Assembly: GCF_947487605.1 (NCBI RefSeq)
Contig: NZ_CANKXK010000003.1
Span: 124,001 to 188,000 of the forward strand
DNA: 64,000 nucleotides
Reading direction: 5' to 3'
From: an uncultured Algibacter sp.
GTDB taxonomy: Bacteria > Bacteroidota > Bacteroidia > Flavobacteriales > Flavobacteriaceae
Both the position numbers and the translations under genes were made by a program. Below are positions 49,660 through 59,628 of this stretch, in pieces; the first letter of the stretch is position 1, and each line of letters begins with the position of its first letter. The notes beneath the pieces were generated by a model. The model searched no databases. It had not been told where the DNA came from and saw only the letters and a program-made list of their open reading frames with translations.

Positions 49660-49694
49660 AAGCAAAACAATAAGGTCATTGTTTTGCTTTTTTT
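49660..49694 (+). terminator. Hairpin with T-run on + strand, between two minus-strand genes
   Basis: AAGCAAAACAATaaggtcATTGTTTTGCTTtttttt; weaker T-tract on the minus strand. Confidence 0.55.
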
Positions 49695-49776
49695 TGATTT
49701 GTATTGTTTTCATTACACGATGTTTTTAGTGCATCTCTTTTAGGCCTAGACAGAAGCTCAGCGTTATGAAAGGCAA

Positions 49777-52700
49777 CTAATTCAACTTAAACCGAACATC
49801 TTGAGCCTCCAACTCACTCAACAACTCCTGTGAGACCTTAACTTTTTGCCTTCTACTAGGCATAGTTAATTTCATTTTTTCCTTGGTATCATACACCAAA
49901 AAATTCAGCGCTTGGTTTCCAGGATGCATGTGCAACAACTCTTTTAAGGCTATTATTTTTTGTTCACTCAAATCTTTAATATCAACCTGTATAGAAAGCT
50001 TTTTGGCATACTGCTCCATCACATCATGCAGCAACTGGAAATTATTAAACTGTAATCGTGGGTCGCTCTTCTTCCCAGTATCTTTATTTGTCCAACCTTC
50101 ACGCACAAAGCTTTTTACAAACACAAAATTGTTCTGTAATAAAAAGTGTCTGAACTTCAAATATTCTTCGCCAAAAATTCTAAACTCATAACTATCCGTA
50201 TAATCTTCAATAGTAAATAATGCCCATCCTTTTCCTTGTTTACTTACACGGTGTTGCACATCGGTAACTACACCACCAAACACCAATTCGCGATTTACAT
50301 AAGGCTCTAAATTATTAAACATACCAACCGTAGCGTTACAAAAGGTTTTCATTTCGGTTTTAAAATCATCCAACGGATGTCCAGAAATATAAACCCCAAC
50401 AACCTCCCGTTCTTTACTCAAAGTCTTCATCGTACCCCACTCTTCACATGGTGGCACTTCGGGTTCAGAAAATTGCACACTACTCTGCTCTCCAAACATA
50501 TCTATTTGTGCAGAATTCTTATTCTCTTTATACTTTTGGGCAAACTTAATCGCTTTTTCTAAAAAGGTAATCCCATCACCATCATCATGAAAATACTGCG
50601 CACGATGTATATCTCCAAAACCATCAAAACCACCTGCATAAGCTAAATTTTCAAAAGCTTTTTTATTGGCAGCCCGTAAATCAATTCGCTTTGCAAAATC
50701 GAAAATAGAATTGTAGTGCCCATCCTCTTTACGGTTCTCTACAATCGTCATTACCGCACCATGACCAACACCTTTTATGGCGCCCATACCAAAACGTACC
50801 GCACCATCTTTATTCACCGAAAACTTGTAGTAACTTTCATTTACATCTGGCCCTAAAACATCCAACTTCATACGCTTACATTCTTCCATAAAGAATGTCA
50901 CTTGTTTGATATCGTTCATATTGTTAGACAATACTGCAGCCATATATTCCGCAGGGTAATGTGCTTTTAAATACGCGGTTTGGTAAGCAATCCACGCGTA
51001 ACATGTGGAGTGCGATTTATTAAAGGCGTAACTCGCAAAAGCCTCCCAATCTTTCCAAACCTTCTCCAAAATTTTAGCATCATGACCATTTGCACTGGCT
51101 TGCTCGATAAACTTAGGTTTCATTTTATCAAGTACAGCAATTTGCTTTTTACCCATCGCTTTACGAAGTACATCGGCTTCACCTTTAGTAAAACCTGCTA
51201 AACTTTGAGACAGTAACATCACTTGCTCTTGATAGACCGTAATACCATAGGTTTCTTTTAAGTACTCTTCCATGGCTGGTAAATCATACTCAATCTCTTC
51301 ATCACCATGTTTTCTTCGAACGAAACTTGGAATATATTCCATTGGCCCTGGACGGTACAAGGCATTCATTGCAATTAAATCTTCAAAAACCGTTGGCTTT
51401 AAATCCCGAAGGTGTTTTTGCATCCCAGGCGATTCGTATTGGAATACACCAACAGTTTCTCCGCGTTGGAATAAAGCATACGTTTCTTCATCATCTAAAG
51501 GAAAACTTTCAGGGTCTAGTTGAATATCATGTTTTGCTTTTACAATTTTAACAGTGTCTTTGATTAAAGTTAAGGTCTTTAATCCCAAGAAATCCATTTT
51601 CAATAATCCAGCATCTTCTACTACCGAGTTATCAAACTGCGTGACGTACAAATCGGAATCTTTTGCTGTTGCAACAGGAACAAATTTGGTAATATCATCT
51701 GGAGTAATAATGACACCACAGGCATGAATTCCTGTATTTCTAACAGAACCTTCAAGCGTTCTGGCGAGGTTTACCGTTTCAGCTTGTAAATCACTACCAT
51801 CAGCAATATTTAAAAGTTCGTTAACTTTTTCTAAATCTTCAGCTCTAAACTTCTTACCTAATTCTTTTTCATCCAACCCAAAAATCTTTCCGAGTTTAGA
51901 CATGGTTGGGATTAATTTCGCAATCCTATCGGCATCAAACAATGGCAAATCTAGTACACGTGCTGTATCTCGAATTGACGATTTTGCAGCCATAGTACCA
52001 TACGTAATAATTTGCGCCACTTGATTACTTCCATATTTATCGATAACATATTGCATCACACGACCTCTACCTTCATCATCAAAATCAATATCAATATCGG
52101 GCATACTAATACGGTCTGGATTTAAGAAACGCTCAAAAAGCAAATCGTACTTTAAGGGGTCTATATTTGTAATCCAAAGGCAATACGCCGCCACCGAACC
52201 AGCAGCAGAACCTCTTCCAGGACCTACCGATACATCCATGTTTCTGGCTTCGCGAATAAAATCTTCAACAATCAAGAAATACCCCGGATAACCTGTATTT
52301 TCAATAACACTCAGCTCAAAATCGAGACGCTCTGTAACTTCTTCGGTAAGTGTTTCACCATAACGTTTTTTAGCACCTTCATACACCAAATGTTTTAAAT
52401 AAGCATTTTCTCCACGCTTGCCTCCATCAATTGCATCTTCTTCATGCTTAAACTCTTCTGGAATATCAAAAGCAGGTAATAATACATCACGAGCTAATTG
52501 AAATGCTTCCACTTTATCAACCACTTCTTGAACATTTTTTATCGCTTCAGGGACATCCTGAAACAATGTCTTCATAGCTTCAGAAGACTTAAAATAATAT
52601 TCTTGATTTGGTAATCCGTAGCGATACCCCCTTCCTCTACCAATTGGTGTGGCTTGTTTTTCGCCATCTTTTACACACAATAAAATATCATGTGCATTAG

Positions 52701-54162
52701 CATCTTCTTGATTTCTATAGTAAGTGTTATTTGATGCAACCAGCTTAACCTCATGCTTTCTCGCCAATTTAATCAAGATTGGATTAACACGATTTTCATC
52801 CTCTTGATTATGGCGCATCAACTCGACATACAAATCGTCTCCAAATTCATTTTTCCACCAAAGCAAAGCTTCTTCAGCTTGATTTTCGCCAATATTTAAT
52901 ACTTTACTTGGGACTTCTCCATATAAATTCCCAGTCAGCACAATTAAATCTTCTTTATACTGCTGAATGAGTTTTTTATCAATTCTTGGCAAATAATAAA
53001 AGCCATCCACAAAGGCATGAGAGGATAATTTTGCCAAATTATGATAGCCATTTTTGTTTTTAGCCAGTAATACAATTTGATATCCGTTGTCTTTTCTAGA
53101 TTTATCTGCATGGTCTTCGCACACAAAAAACTCGCAACCTACAATGGGTTTTATCAATTTTGCATCTGTAGTTTCTCCTTTTTCTTCGGCTTCGGCTATT
53201 TTTGCTTTTACTCCACCGTTAAACTTATTTACTGCATTTACAAAATGAAAGGCACCCATCATGTTCGCGTGGTCGGTTAAAGCTACTGCAGGCATGTTAT
53301 GCTCGCCAGCTGCTGCAACAATATCTGAAACACTCATGGTGGATTGCAACACCGAAAACTGGGAGTGGTTATGCAAATGCACAAAATCAACATCAGCTAA
53401 ATCAGATACATTTTGTTGAATATCTTCTGATGAAATTCCAGATTTTGCTTTTTCAATACGCTCACGGATTTTGGCACTCTCCTTTTTAAGATTGATGTGC
53501 TTTAAACCAATAAACTGAATGGTATCGGGATTTTCTTTTTTGAAATTCTCAAAATAATCAGGGGCAACATCCAGCTGTTCTTTGGTGTATTCCCCTAAAC
53601 GCACCAACTCGAAAAAACAACGTGTAGTTGCCTCAACATCGGCTGTTGCATTATGCGCTTCAGAAAACGGCACATTAAATAAAAACTCATGAAGTTCTGT
53701 TAATGTTGGTAATTTAAATTTACCATAACGTCCACCAGGAATTTGGCACAATCCAGCCGTATGCTCTGTACAAGTATCTAAAACAGGAAGTTCTTGTAAC
53801 ACGTTTTCAACATCACCACGCACAAATTCTGCCCCCATGATGTTTAAATCGAACTTCAAGTTTTGCCCAACAACAAATTTAGTTTTCCCTAAAGCTTCAT
53901 TAAATTTTTCTAAAACCTCAGCTAGAGGGACTCCTTGTTCTTGTGCTAATTCCGTAGAAATACCATGAATTTTTTCGGCATCATACGGAATATTAAAGCC
54001 TTCTGGTTTTACTAAATAATCCTGACTCTCAATACAATTCCCCATCTCATCGTGGAGTTGCCACGCGATTTGAATACACCTTGGCCAGTTATCAGTATCT
54101 GTAATTGGCGCATCCCAACGCTTTGGTAATCCTGTGGTTTCAGTATCGAAGATTAAATACAT
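49777..54162 (-). CDS. dnaE: DNA polymerase III subunit alpha with N-terminal DnaQ-like 3'-5' exonuclease domain
   Basis: N-term YLIFDTETTGLPKRWDAPITDTDNWPRCIQIAWQ...HNATADVEATTRCF; then FVHLHNHSQFSVLQSTMSVSDIV PHP, GRGSAAGSVAAYCLWITNIDPLKYDLLFERFLNPDRISMPDIDIDF. Confidence 0.97.
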   Translation of the reverse strand: MYLIFDTETTGLPKRWDAPITDTDNWPRCIQIAWQLHDEMGNCIESQDYLVKPEGFNIPYDAEKIHGISTELAQEQGVPLAEVLEKFNEALGKTKFVVGQNLKFDLNIMGAEFVRGDVENVLQELPVLDTCTEHTAGLCQIPGGRYGKFKLPTLTELHEFLFNVPFSEAHNATADVEATTRCFFELVRLGEYTKEQLDVAPDYFENFKKENPDTIQFIGLKHINLKKESAKIRERIEKAKSGISSEDIQQNVSDLADVDFVHLHNHSQFSVLQSTMSVSDIVAAAGEHNMPAVALTDHANMMGAFHFVNAVNKFNGGVKAKIAEAEEKGETTDAKLIKPIVGCEFFVCEDHADKSRKDNGYQIVLLAKNKNGYHNLAKLSSHAFVDGFYYLPRIDKKLIQQYKEDLIVLTGNLYGEVPSKVLNIGENQAEEALLWWKNEFGDDLYVELMRHNQEDENRVNPILIKLARKHEVKLVASNNTYYRNQEDANAHDILLCVKDGEKQATPIGRGRGYRYGLPNQEYYFKSSEAMKTLFQDVPEAIKNVQEVVDKVEAFQLARDVLLPAFDIPEEFKHEEDAIDGGKRGENAYLKHLVYEGAKKRYGETLTEEVTERLDFELSVIENTGYPGYFLIVEDFIREARNMDVSVGPGRGSAAGSVAAYCLWITNIDPLKYDLLFERFLNPDRISMPDIDIDFDDEGRGRVMQYVIDKYGSNQVAQIITYGTMAAKSSIRDTARVLDLPLFDADRIAKLIPTMSKLGKIFGLDEKELGKKFRAEDLEKVNELLNIADGSDLQAETVNLARTLEGSVRNTGIHACGVIITPDDITKFVPVATAKDSDLYVTQFDNSVVEDAGLLKMDFLGLKTLTLIKDTVKIVKAKHDIQLDPESFPLDDEETYALFQRGETVGVFQYESPGMQKHLRDLKPTVFEDLIAMNALYRPGPMEYIPSFVRRKHGDEEIEYDLPAMEEYLKETYGITVYQEQVMLLSQSLAGFTKGEADVLRKAMGKKQIAVLDKMKPKFIEQASANGHDAKILEKVWKDWEAFASYAFNKSHSTCYAWIAYQTAYLKAHYPAEYMAAVLSNNMNDIKQVTFFMEECKRMKLDVLGPDVNESYYKFSVNKDGAVRFGMGAIKGVGHGAVMTIVENRKEDGHYNSIFDFAKRIDLRAANKKAFENLAYAGGFDGFGDIHRAQYFHDDGDGITFLEKAIKFAQKYKENKNSAQIDMFGEQSSVQFSEPEVPPCEEWGTMKTLSKEREVVGVYISGHPLDDFKTEMKTFCNATVGMFNNLEPYVNRELVFGGVVTDVQHRVSKQGKGWALFTIEDYTDSYEFRIFGEEYLKFRHFLLQNNFVFVKSFVREGWTNKDTGKKSDPRLQFNNFQLLHDVMEQYAKKLSIQVDIKDLSEQKIIALKELLHMHPGNQALNFLVYDTKEKMKLTMPSRRQKVKVSQELLSELEAQDVRFKLN

Positions 54163-54329
54163 TTCGTAAGTTTATGTGTTGATTTGTTTATTCGTTTAGA
54201 ATAAAAACGAAATGTATAAAAATAGGCAGAATTTACACTTTTTTAAAATGAAGTTTTTAAGAGTTGTGAACAAATCTTTCATCTCTGTTTAAATAAATTA
54301 CACTAATTTAGAATATTAAAACTTTTTAT

Positions 54330-55391
54330 ATGAAATTCATATTACTCATGCTCGGTATTACTTCATGTTTATTCAACTGCTCTAACCCAAATACGACTTT
54401 GTATGTTGGAACCTACACCAATGGCGACAGTGAAGGGATTTATCAATTTCAATTTAATACCGAAACTGGAGAATTAAGTAATAAGCACTTAGCGGCAACT
54501 TCAGAAAACCCATCATTTTTAACTTATTCACCTGATAAAAAACATATTTATGCTGTAAATGAAAATGAAAATGGTGCTATTACATCTTTTAAAGTTGAAA
54601 AGGAAGGGAATTTAACTTCTTTAAACACAGTAAGCGTAAATGGTGCTCACCCTTGTCATGTTACTATTAATGATTCTGGAGATAAGATTGTTGTGTCAAA
54701 TTATACTGGTGGTAATGCCTCATTACATTCTGTACTAAATAGCGGGCTCTTGACTGAGGCGTTTCAAGTTTTAGACCACAATATAGATAGCATAGCTTCA
54801 CATGTTCATTCGGCTCAATTTTTTAAAAACGATTTATTTATTTCAGATTTGGGAAGAAACGCAGTTTATCAATACAAATTAAAAGATAATTTATACACCC
54901 TAAAGTCTCCAAGTATTATTGAAATTCAAGATAACCCAGGACCAAGACACTTTTCCATATCAAAAAACGGTGCGTTTATTTATATTATTAATGAATATGG
55001 AAGCTCAATAACTTCGGTTAAAAAAACTGACAATGGGTTTAAACAAATTGATTCGGACTCTACTTTAGATGAAAACTACAAAGGGAAAAACTTTTGTGCC
55101 GATATTCACTTATCTAAAGATGAGCGTTTTTTATACGGCTCTAATCGTGGAGAAAACTCCATTGTCGTTTTTAAAAGAAATACTGAAACGGGTACGATAG
55201 ATAAAATACAAAATATAAGTACTCATGGCGATTGGCCTCGAAACTTCACTTTAGATCCAACTGGTAAATTTATGTTAGTTGCTAACCAAAACAGTGCGAA
55301 TATTTCAGTCTTTAAAATAGACCCTAAAACGGGTAAGCTATCATTTCTGCATGCCATAGATTTACCAAGTCCTGTTTGCTTATTGTTCTAG
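54330..55391 (+). CDS. Lactonase family (6-phosphogluconolactonase-like beta-propeller) protein
   Basis: LYVGTYTNGDSEGIYQFQFNTETGELSNKHLAATSENPSFLTYSPDKKHIYAVNE...GAHPCHVTINDSGDKIVVSNYTGG. Confidence 0.92.
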   Translation: MKFILLMLGITSCLFNCSNPNTTLYVGTYTNGDSEGIYQFQFNTETGELSNKHLAATSENPSFLTYSPDKKHIYAVNENENGAITSFKVEKEGNLTSLNTVSVNGAHPCHVTINDSGDKIVVSNYTGGNASLHSVLNSGLLTEAFQVLDHNIDSIASHVHSAQFFKNDLFISDLGRNAVYQYKLKDNLYTLKSPSIIEIQDNPGPRHFSISKNGAFIYIINEYGSSITSVKKTDNGFKQIDSDSTLDENYKGKNFCADIHLSKDERFLYGSNRGENSIVVFKRNTETGTIDKIQNISTHGDWPRNFTLDPTGKFMLVANQNSANISVFKIDPKTGKLSFLHAIDLPSPVCLLF

Positions 55392-55471
55392 CCTTTAAAT
55401 CTACTGATTATCAGTGTTTAAAAAATAACATTTCAAAACAGAAAAAGGCTAAATAATTCAAAAAAATATAA

Positions 55472-55480
55472 TATATTTGC
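55472..55480 (+). promoter_or_regulatory. Candidate flavobacterial -7 element upstream of rpsP
   Basis: TATATTTGC about 45 bp upstream of ATG 55527. Confidence 0.55.
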
Positions 55481-55526
55481 GCCCTCATTAATAACCGAGG
55501 TCGAGAACCTCAAATAATTAATTATT

Positions 55527-56030
55527 ATGCCAGTAAAAATTAGATTACAAAGACACGGTAAAAAAGGAAAACCTTACTACTGGATCGTTGCAGCAGATGC
55601 ACGTTCAAAAAGAGACGGTAAATACCTAGAAAAATTAGGTGCTTACAATCCAAACACAAATCCAGCAACAGTTGAATTAAATGTTGATGGTGCTGTAAAA
55701 TGGCTACAGAATGGTGCACAACCTACTGACACGGCTAAAAACTTATTATCTTACAAGGGTGCTTTATTAAAGAATCACCTAGCAGGAGGTGTTAAGAAAG
55801 GTGCTTTAACTGAAGAGCAAGCAGAAGCAAAGTTCACTGCTTGGTTAGAAGAAAAAGCAGCAAAAGTACAAGCTAAAGCTGATGGCTTATCTGATGCTGA
55901 AGCTAAAGCTAAAGCTGATGCACTAGCTGCTGAAAAAGCAGTTAACGAAGCAAGAATCGCTGCTGCTGCTCCTGTTATTGAAGAAACAGAGGAAGCTGCA
56001 GAAGTTGAAGCTTCAAACGAAGAAGAATAA
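55527..56030 (+). CDS. rpsP: 30S ribosomal protein S16 with Ala/Glu-rich C-terminal extension
   Basis: [46 protein letters not shown]...; ~80 aa extension. Confidence 0.96.
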   Translation: MPVKIRLQRHGKKGKPYYWIVAADARSKRDGKYLEKLGAYNPNTNPATVELNVDGAVKWLQNGAQPTDTAKNLLSYKGALLKNHLAGGVKKGALTEEQAEAKFTAWLEEKAAKVQAKADGLSDAEAKAKADALAAEKAVNEARIAAAAPVIEETEEAAEVEASNEEE

Positions 56031-56052
56031 AAAATACATTTTTATACTTTAC

Positions 56053-56088
56053 AAAAAAACTCCGATACTAAGTGTCGGAGTTTTTTTA
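56053..56088. terminator. Bidirectional terminator between rpsP and bioB
   Basis: aaaaaaaCTCCGAtactaagtgTCGGAGttttttta. Confidence 0.8.
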
Positions 56089-56112
56089 TGCTATTTTGTA
56101 ATATCAAGTAAT

Positions 56113-57207
56113 TTACTTGACAGCTTTCGCTTTTTCTTTTGCCACTTCGTTACGTTCAATGGTATGTTCAGGTCGTGTCCATTTTGGTTTTTCTCCTAAA
56201 GCTTGATACTGCGAATCTTGAGCTTCAACTGTTTCTGGCTGCATTTTCTTTATAAATGGTTTTTGAGGATTTAATCCTAGCAACTCAAACATTTTCATGT
56301 CTTCATTTACATCGGGATTAGGCGTTGTTAATAATTTATCACCAGCAAAAATAGAATTGGCACCAGCAAAGAAACACATAGCCTGTCCTTCTCTTGTCAT
56401 TTGTGTTCTTCCTGCACTTAAACGTACTTGTGTTTCTGGCATCACAATTCTTGTGGTTGCTACCATACGAATCATATCCCAAATAGAAATTGGTTCTTGA
56501 TCTTCAAGAGGTGTTCCATCAACAGCCACTAATGCATTTATAGGTACCGATTCTGGTTGCGGATTCAAGGTTGATAAGGCTACTAGCATACCTGCTCTAT
56601 CTTCAACCTTTTCACCCATACCAATAATACCGCCACTACAAACAGTTACATTGGTTTTTCGCACATTATCAATGGTTTCTAAACGGTCTTCAAAACCACG
56701 TGTAGAAATGACTTCTTTATAATATTCTTCAGAGGAATCTAAATTATGGTTGTACGCGTATAAACCTGCTTCTGCTAAACGTTGTGCTTGGTTTTCAGTT
56801 ATCATACCCAATGTACAACATACTTCCATATCTAATTTATTAATGGTACGCACCATTTCTAAAACTTGATCAAACTCTTCGCCATCTTTCACATTCCGCC
56901 ATGCTGCACCCATACATACACGTGAACTCCCACTAGACTTTGCTCGTAAAGCCTGAGCTTTAACTTGTTGAACCGACATTAAATCATTGCCTTCTATATC
57001 GGTATGATAACGTGCTGCCTGGGGACAATACCCACAATCTTCTGGACAGCCACCTGTTTTTATAGACAACAATGTAGAGACTTGAACCGTATTTGGGTCG
57101 TGATGTAAACGATGCACAGAAGCAGCATCATAAAGTAACTCCATTAAAGGTTTATTATATATTTCTAGAATTTCTTCTTTAGTCCAATTGTGTTTTGTCT
57201 CGCTCAT
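56113..57207 (-). CDS. bioB: Biotin synthase
   Basis: SIKTGGCPEDCGYCPQAARYHT radical SAM cluster, CMGAAWRNVKDG, AYNHNLDSSEEYY, GGIIGMGE. Confidence 0.98.
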   Translation of the reverse strand: MSETKHNWTKEEILEIYNKPLMELLYDAASVHRLHHDPNTVQVSTLLSIKTGGCPEDCGYCPQAARYHTDIEGNDLMSVQQVKAQALRAKSSGSSRVCMGAAWRNVKDGEEFDQVLEMVRTINKLDMEVCCTLGMITENQAQRLAEAGLYAYNHNLDSSEEYYKEVISTRGFEDRLETIDNVRKTNVTVCSGGIIGMGEKVEDRAGMLVALSTLNPQPESVPINALVAVDGTPLEDQEPISIWDMIRMVATTRIVMPETQVRLSAGRTQMTREGQAMCFFAGANSIFAGDKLLTTPNPDVNEDMKMFELLGLNPQKPFIKKMQPETVEAQDSQYQALGEKPKWTRPEHTIERNEVAKEKAKAVK

Positions 57208-57287
57208 AAAATCGCAATTAATGTATTTTCAAAAGTAAAAAATTCCGCTGGTGTAGCGGAATTTATTTAAGTTTATTTATTTCAAAT

Positions 57288-58967
57288 TTAAGAATCTACG
57301 TCACCAGATTTAGGAGGTAGCTTTTTATTATTAGGCTTATTCAATTCTTTTTTATCTGAATTAGGTTTTTCCTCAGAGCTAACATCTTCAATTGAAACTA
57401 TGTCTTTCCCCTTTAAATACTCAGGCAATTGCATTCCTGCCATATTAAACATTTCTTGTAATGGCGGTACAGATTTATACATTCCAGACAGAAAGTTTGC
57501 TGTTGATGATTTTCCATCTTTTGTTCCTCCGTTATCCCAAACAGTAACTTTGTCTATCTTGATATTTTTAATAGCTTCAGCTTGTAATTTAACCAACTCA
57601 GGTAGCTTATCTGCTATTAATAATAGTGCTGCATTCTGCGTGTCGTCTCCTGCTGCTTTGACTATTTGATCAAAACCTGCTGCCTGCTTAGTTAGTACTT
57701 CAAAAATACCTTCCGCTTCTGCTTGTGCTTTCAATAAAATAGCATCTGCTTCACCTTTAGCTATTCTTCTGAGGTTTTCAGCTTCTGCTTCGGCATCAAT
57801 TTCAACTTTTCTCTTATCAATTTCAGCTGGCACAATTATATCTGCTAACTGAGATGAACGGACTCTTTCGGATCTAGCTACTTCGGCAAGTTTCTCGGCT
57901 GCATAAGCCTCTTCTAAAGCTTTTGCAGCTTGAACTTTTTCAGCCGCTATAGCACGCTTTTCTGCTTCAGCTTCTCTTTCTCTGCGCAGTGCATCAGACT
58001 CTGCTATAGATATCTTGGCAATATTTTCCCCATCAATAGCTCTTGCATTAGCTTCAGAAGTTTTAATTCTTTCATCTTTTAAAGCTTCTGCTTCTCCAAT
58101 TTTAGCTAAAGCTATGGCACTTGCAGTTTCCACCCTTTCTTGTTGACTTGCTTTAGCTTCTCCAATCTTGGCTTGCGCATTGGCTGCGGCTATCTGAGTC
58201 CTCTCATTTTGCATCGCATTGGCTTCTCCAATCTTAGCCTTAGCATGTAGTTCTGCTACTTGAGTTCTTTCATCTTGAACAGCATTAGCTTCACCAATAG
58301 ATCCATCTCTAGTTTTTTCTGCTACAGATTTACGTGCTGCATTAATAGCATGCGCAGCTGCTTCTTTACCCAAAGCTTCTATATAACCAGACTCATCAAC
58401 AATATCGGTAATATTTACATTGATAAGTTTTAAACCTACCTTCTTTAATTCTGACTCAACACTTTGCGAGATATTTGCTAAAAATTTATCTCTATCAGAA
58501 TTAATTTCTTCAATATCCATAGACGCCACCACTAAACGTAATTGACCAAATATAATTTCCTGAGCTAAATCTTGAATTTCATTTTGCCCTAAACCTAATA
58601 GTCTTTCTGCTGCATTTTGCATGATTCCAGGTTCTGTAGAAATACCAATGGTAAATCGTGATGGTACGTTTACACGGATGTTTTGCTTTGATAGAGCATT
58701 GACAAGATTGACTTCAATAGATATTGGGGTTAAATCAAGAAATTCATAATCTTGAATAACTGGCAAGATAAATGCTGCTCCACCATGGATACATTTGGCT
58801 GATTGACCTCCACCAACTTTACCATAAACTACTAAAATACGGTCTGATGGACAGCGTTTATAGCGCTTTATTAAAATAATTAAAAATAGGAATATAAATA
58901 ATACTCCAAAAATAAGAGCCATAGGAAATCCTAAATTAAAGCCCTCCTGCATTATCAGTAATTTCAT
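57288..58967 (-). CDS. Flotillin/SPFH family protein
   Basis: TM N-term, SPFH-like GKVGGGQSAKCIHGGAAFILPVIQDYEFLDLTPISIEV, Ala/Glu coiled-coil with GEA repeats. Confidence 0.93.
   Translation of the reverse strand: MKLLIMQEGFNLGFPMALIFGVLFIFLFLIILIKRYKRCPSDRILVVYGKVGGGQSAKCIHGGAAFILPVIQDYEFLDLTPISIEVNLVNALSKQNIRVNVPSRFTIGISTEPGIMQNAAERLLGLGQNEIQDLAQEIIFGQLRLVVASMDIEEINSDRDKFLANISQSVESELKKVGLKLINVNITDIVDESGYIEALGKEAAAHAINAARKSVAEKTRDGSIGEANAVQDERTQVAELHAKAKIGEANAMQNERTQIAAANAQAKIGEAKASQQERVETASAIALAKIGEAEALKDERIKTSEANARAIDGENIAKISIAESDALRREREAEAEKRAIAAEKVQAAKALEEAYAAEKLAEVARSERVRSSQLADIIVPAEIDKRKVEIDAEAEAENLRRIAKGEADAILLKAQAEAEGIFEVLTKQAAGFDQIVKAAGDDTQNAALLLIADKLPELVKLQAEAIKNIKIDKVTVWDNGGTKDGKSSTANFLSGMYKSVPPLQEMFNMAGMQLPEYLKGKDIVSIEDVSSEEKPNSDKKELNKPNNKKLPPKSGDVDS
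58032..58295 (-). repeat. Four tandem 22-residue (66-bp) repeats in the flotillin coiled coil
   Basis: GEANAVQDERTQVAELHAKAKI / GEANAMQNERTQIAAANAQAKI / GEAKASQQERVETASAIALAKI / GEAEALKDERIKTSEANARAID. Confidence 0.9.
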
Positions 58968-59568
58968 AAGTGTGTTGTTTTAATGGTTCTATTGGTTTTC
59001 TTGTTTGATCTACTATTAATATACCGTTACTAGTTACATCTACTACTTTTATGATGGTTCCAGATTTTAATTCAACTAAAGAATCTGTTAAAGCATCTAA
59101 TTCTCTTGATGTCCCCTGAACTCTAACAGTCACCTTTCCCATTTTTGAACGGCTTGCACCTATAGTGAGGTAAACTTCACCAATAGCTCCTAATGCATTT
59201 TTATAATTAAGAGTACCACTATCGCTTAATTTTGACATGAAGTAAAACATGGCAGACATAATAGCCATCATAACTAAACCGAAAAATGTAGAAATAATAA
59301 ATGTTAAAGGCTTAGAAATCCCTGCTTCTATACAAGCAATACCACTCCATCCAAAAATGGTAAAAAATCCAACAAGATTTTTAAAGGTTATAAACTGAAA
59401 TCCTATACCAGCATCACCTTCAATTTCTGAATCAACTCCTTCAAGTTCATCTGCATCTCCTCCTGTAAAGGCTAGTATAATTACAATAGTAAAAACTAGC
59501 GACCCGATAATGGCTATTAACCAGTAAATTTTCGACAATAAATCTAAACTAGAAAACCAATCTGACAT
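58936..59568 (-). CDS. NfeD-like/OB-fold membrane protein partner of flotillin
   Basis: TM segments plus C-term ALGAIGEVYLTIGASRSKMGKVTVRVQGTSRELDALTDSLVELKSGTIIKVVDVTSNGILIV; overlaps flotillin start by 32 bp. Confidence 0.82.
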   Translation of the reverse strand: MSDWFSSLDLLSKIYWLIAIIGSLVFTIVIILAFTGGDADELEGVDSEIEGDAGIGFQFITFKNLVGFFTIFGWSGIACIEAGISKPLTFIISTFFGLVMMAIMSAMFYFMSKLSDSGTLNYKNALGAIGEVYLTIGASRSKMGKVTVRVQGTSRELDALTDSLVELKSGTIIKVVDVTSNGILIVDQTRKPIEPLKQHTYEITDNAGGL

Positions 59569-59628
59569 CGTTAAATTAATTAAAAATATGAGTTAATAAA
59601 TATACAATCTTTATAAAGTTTTACAATT

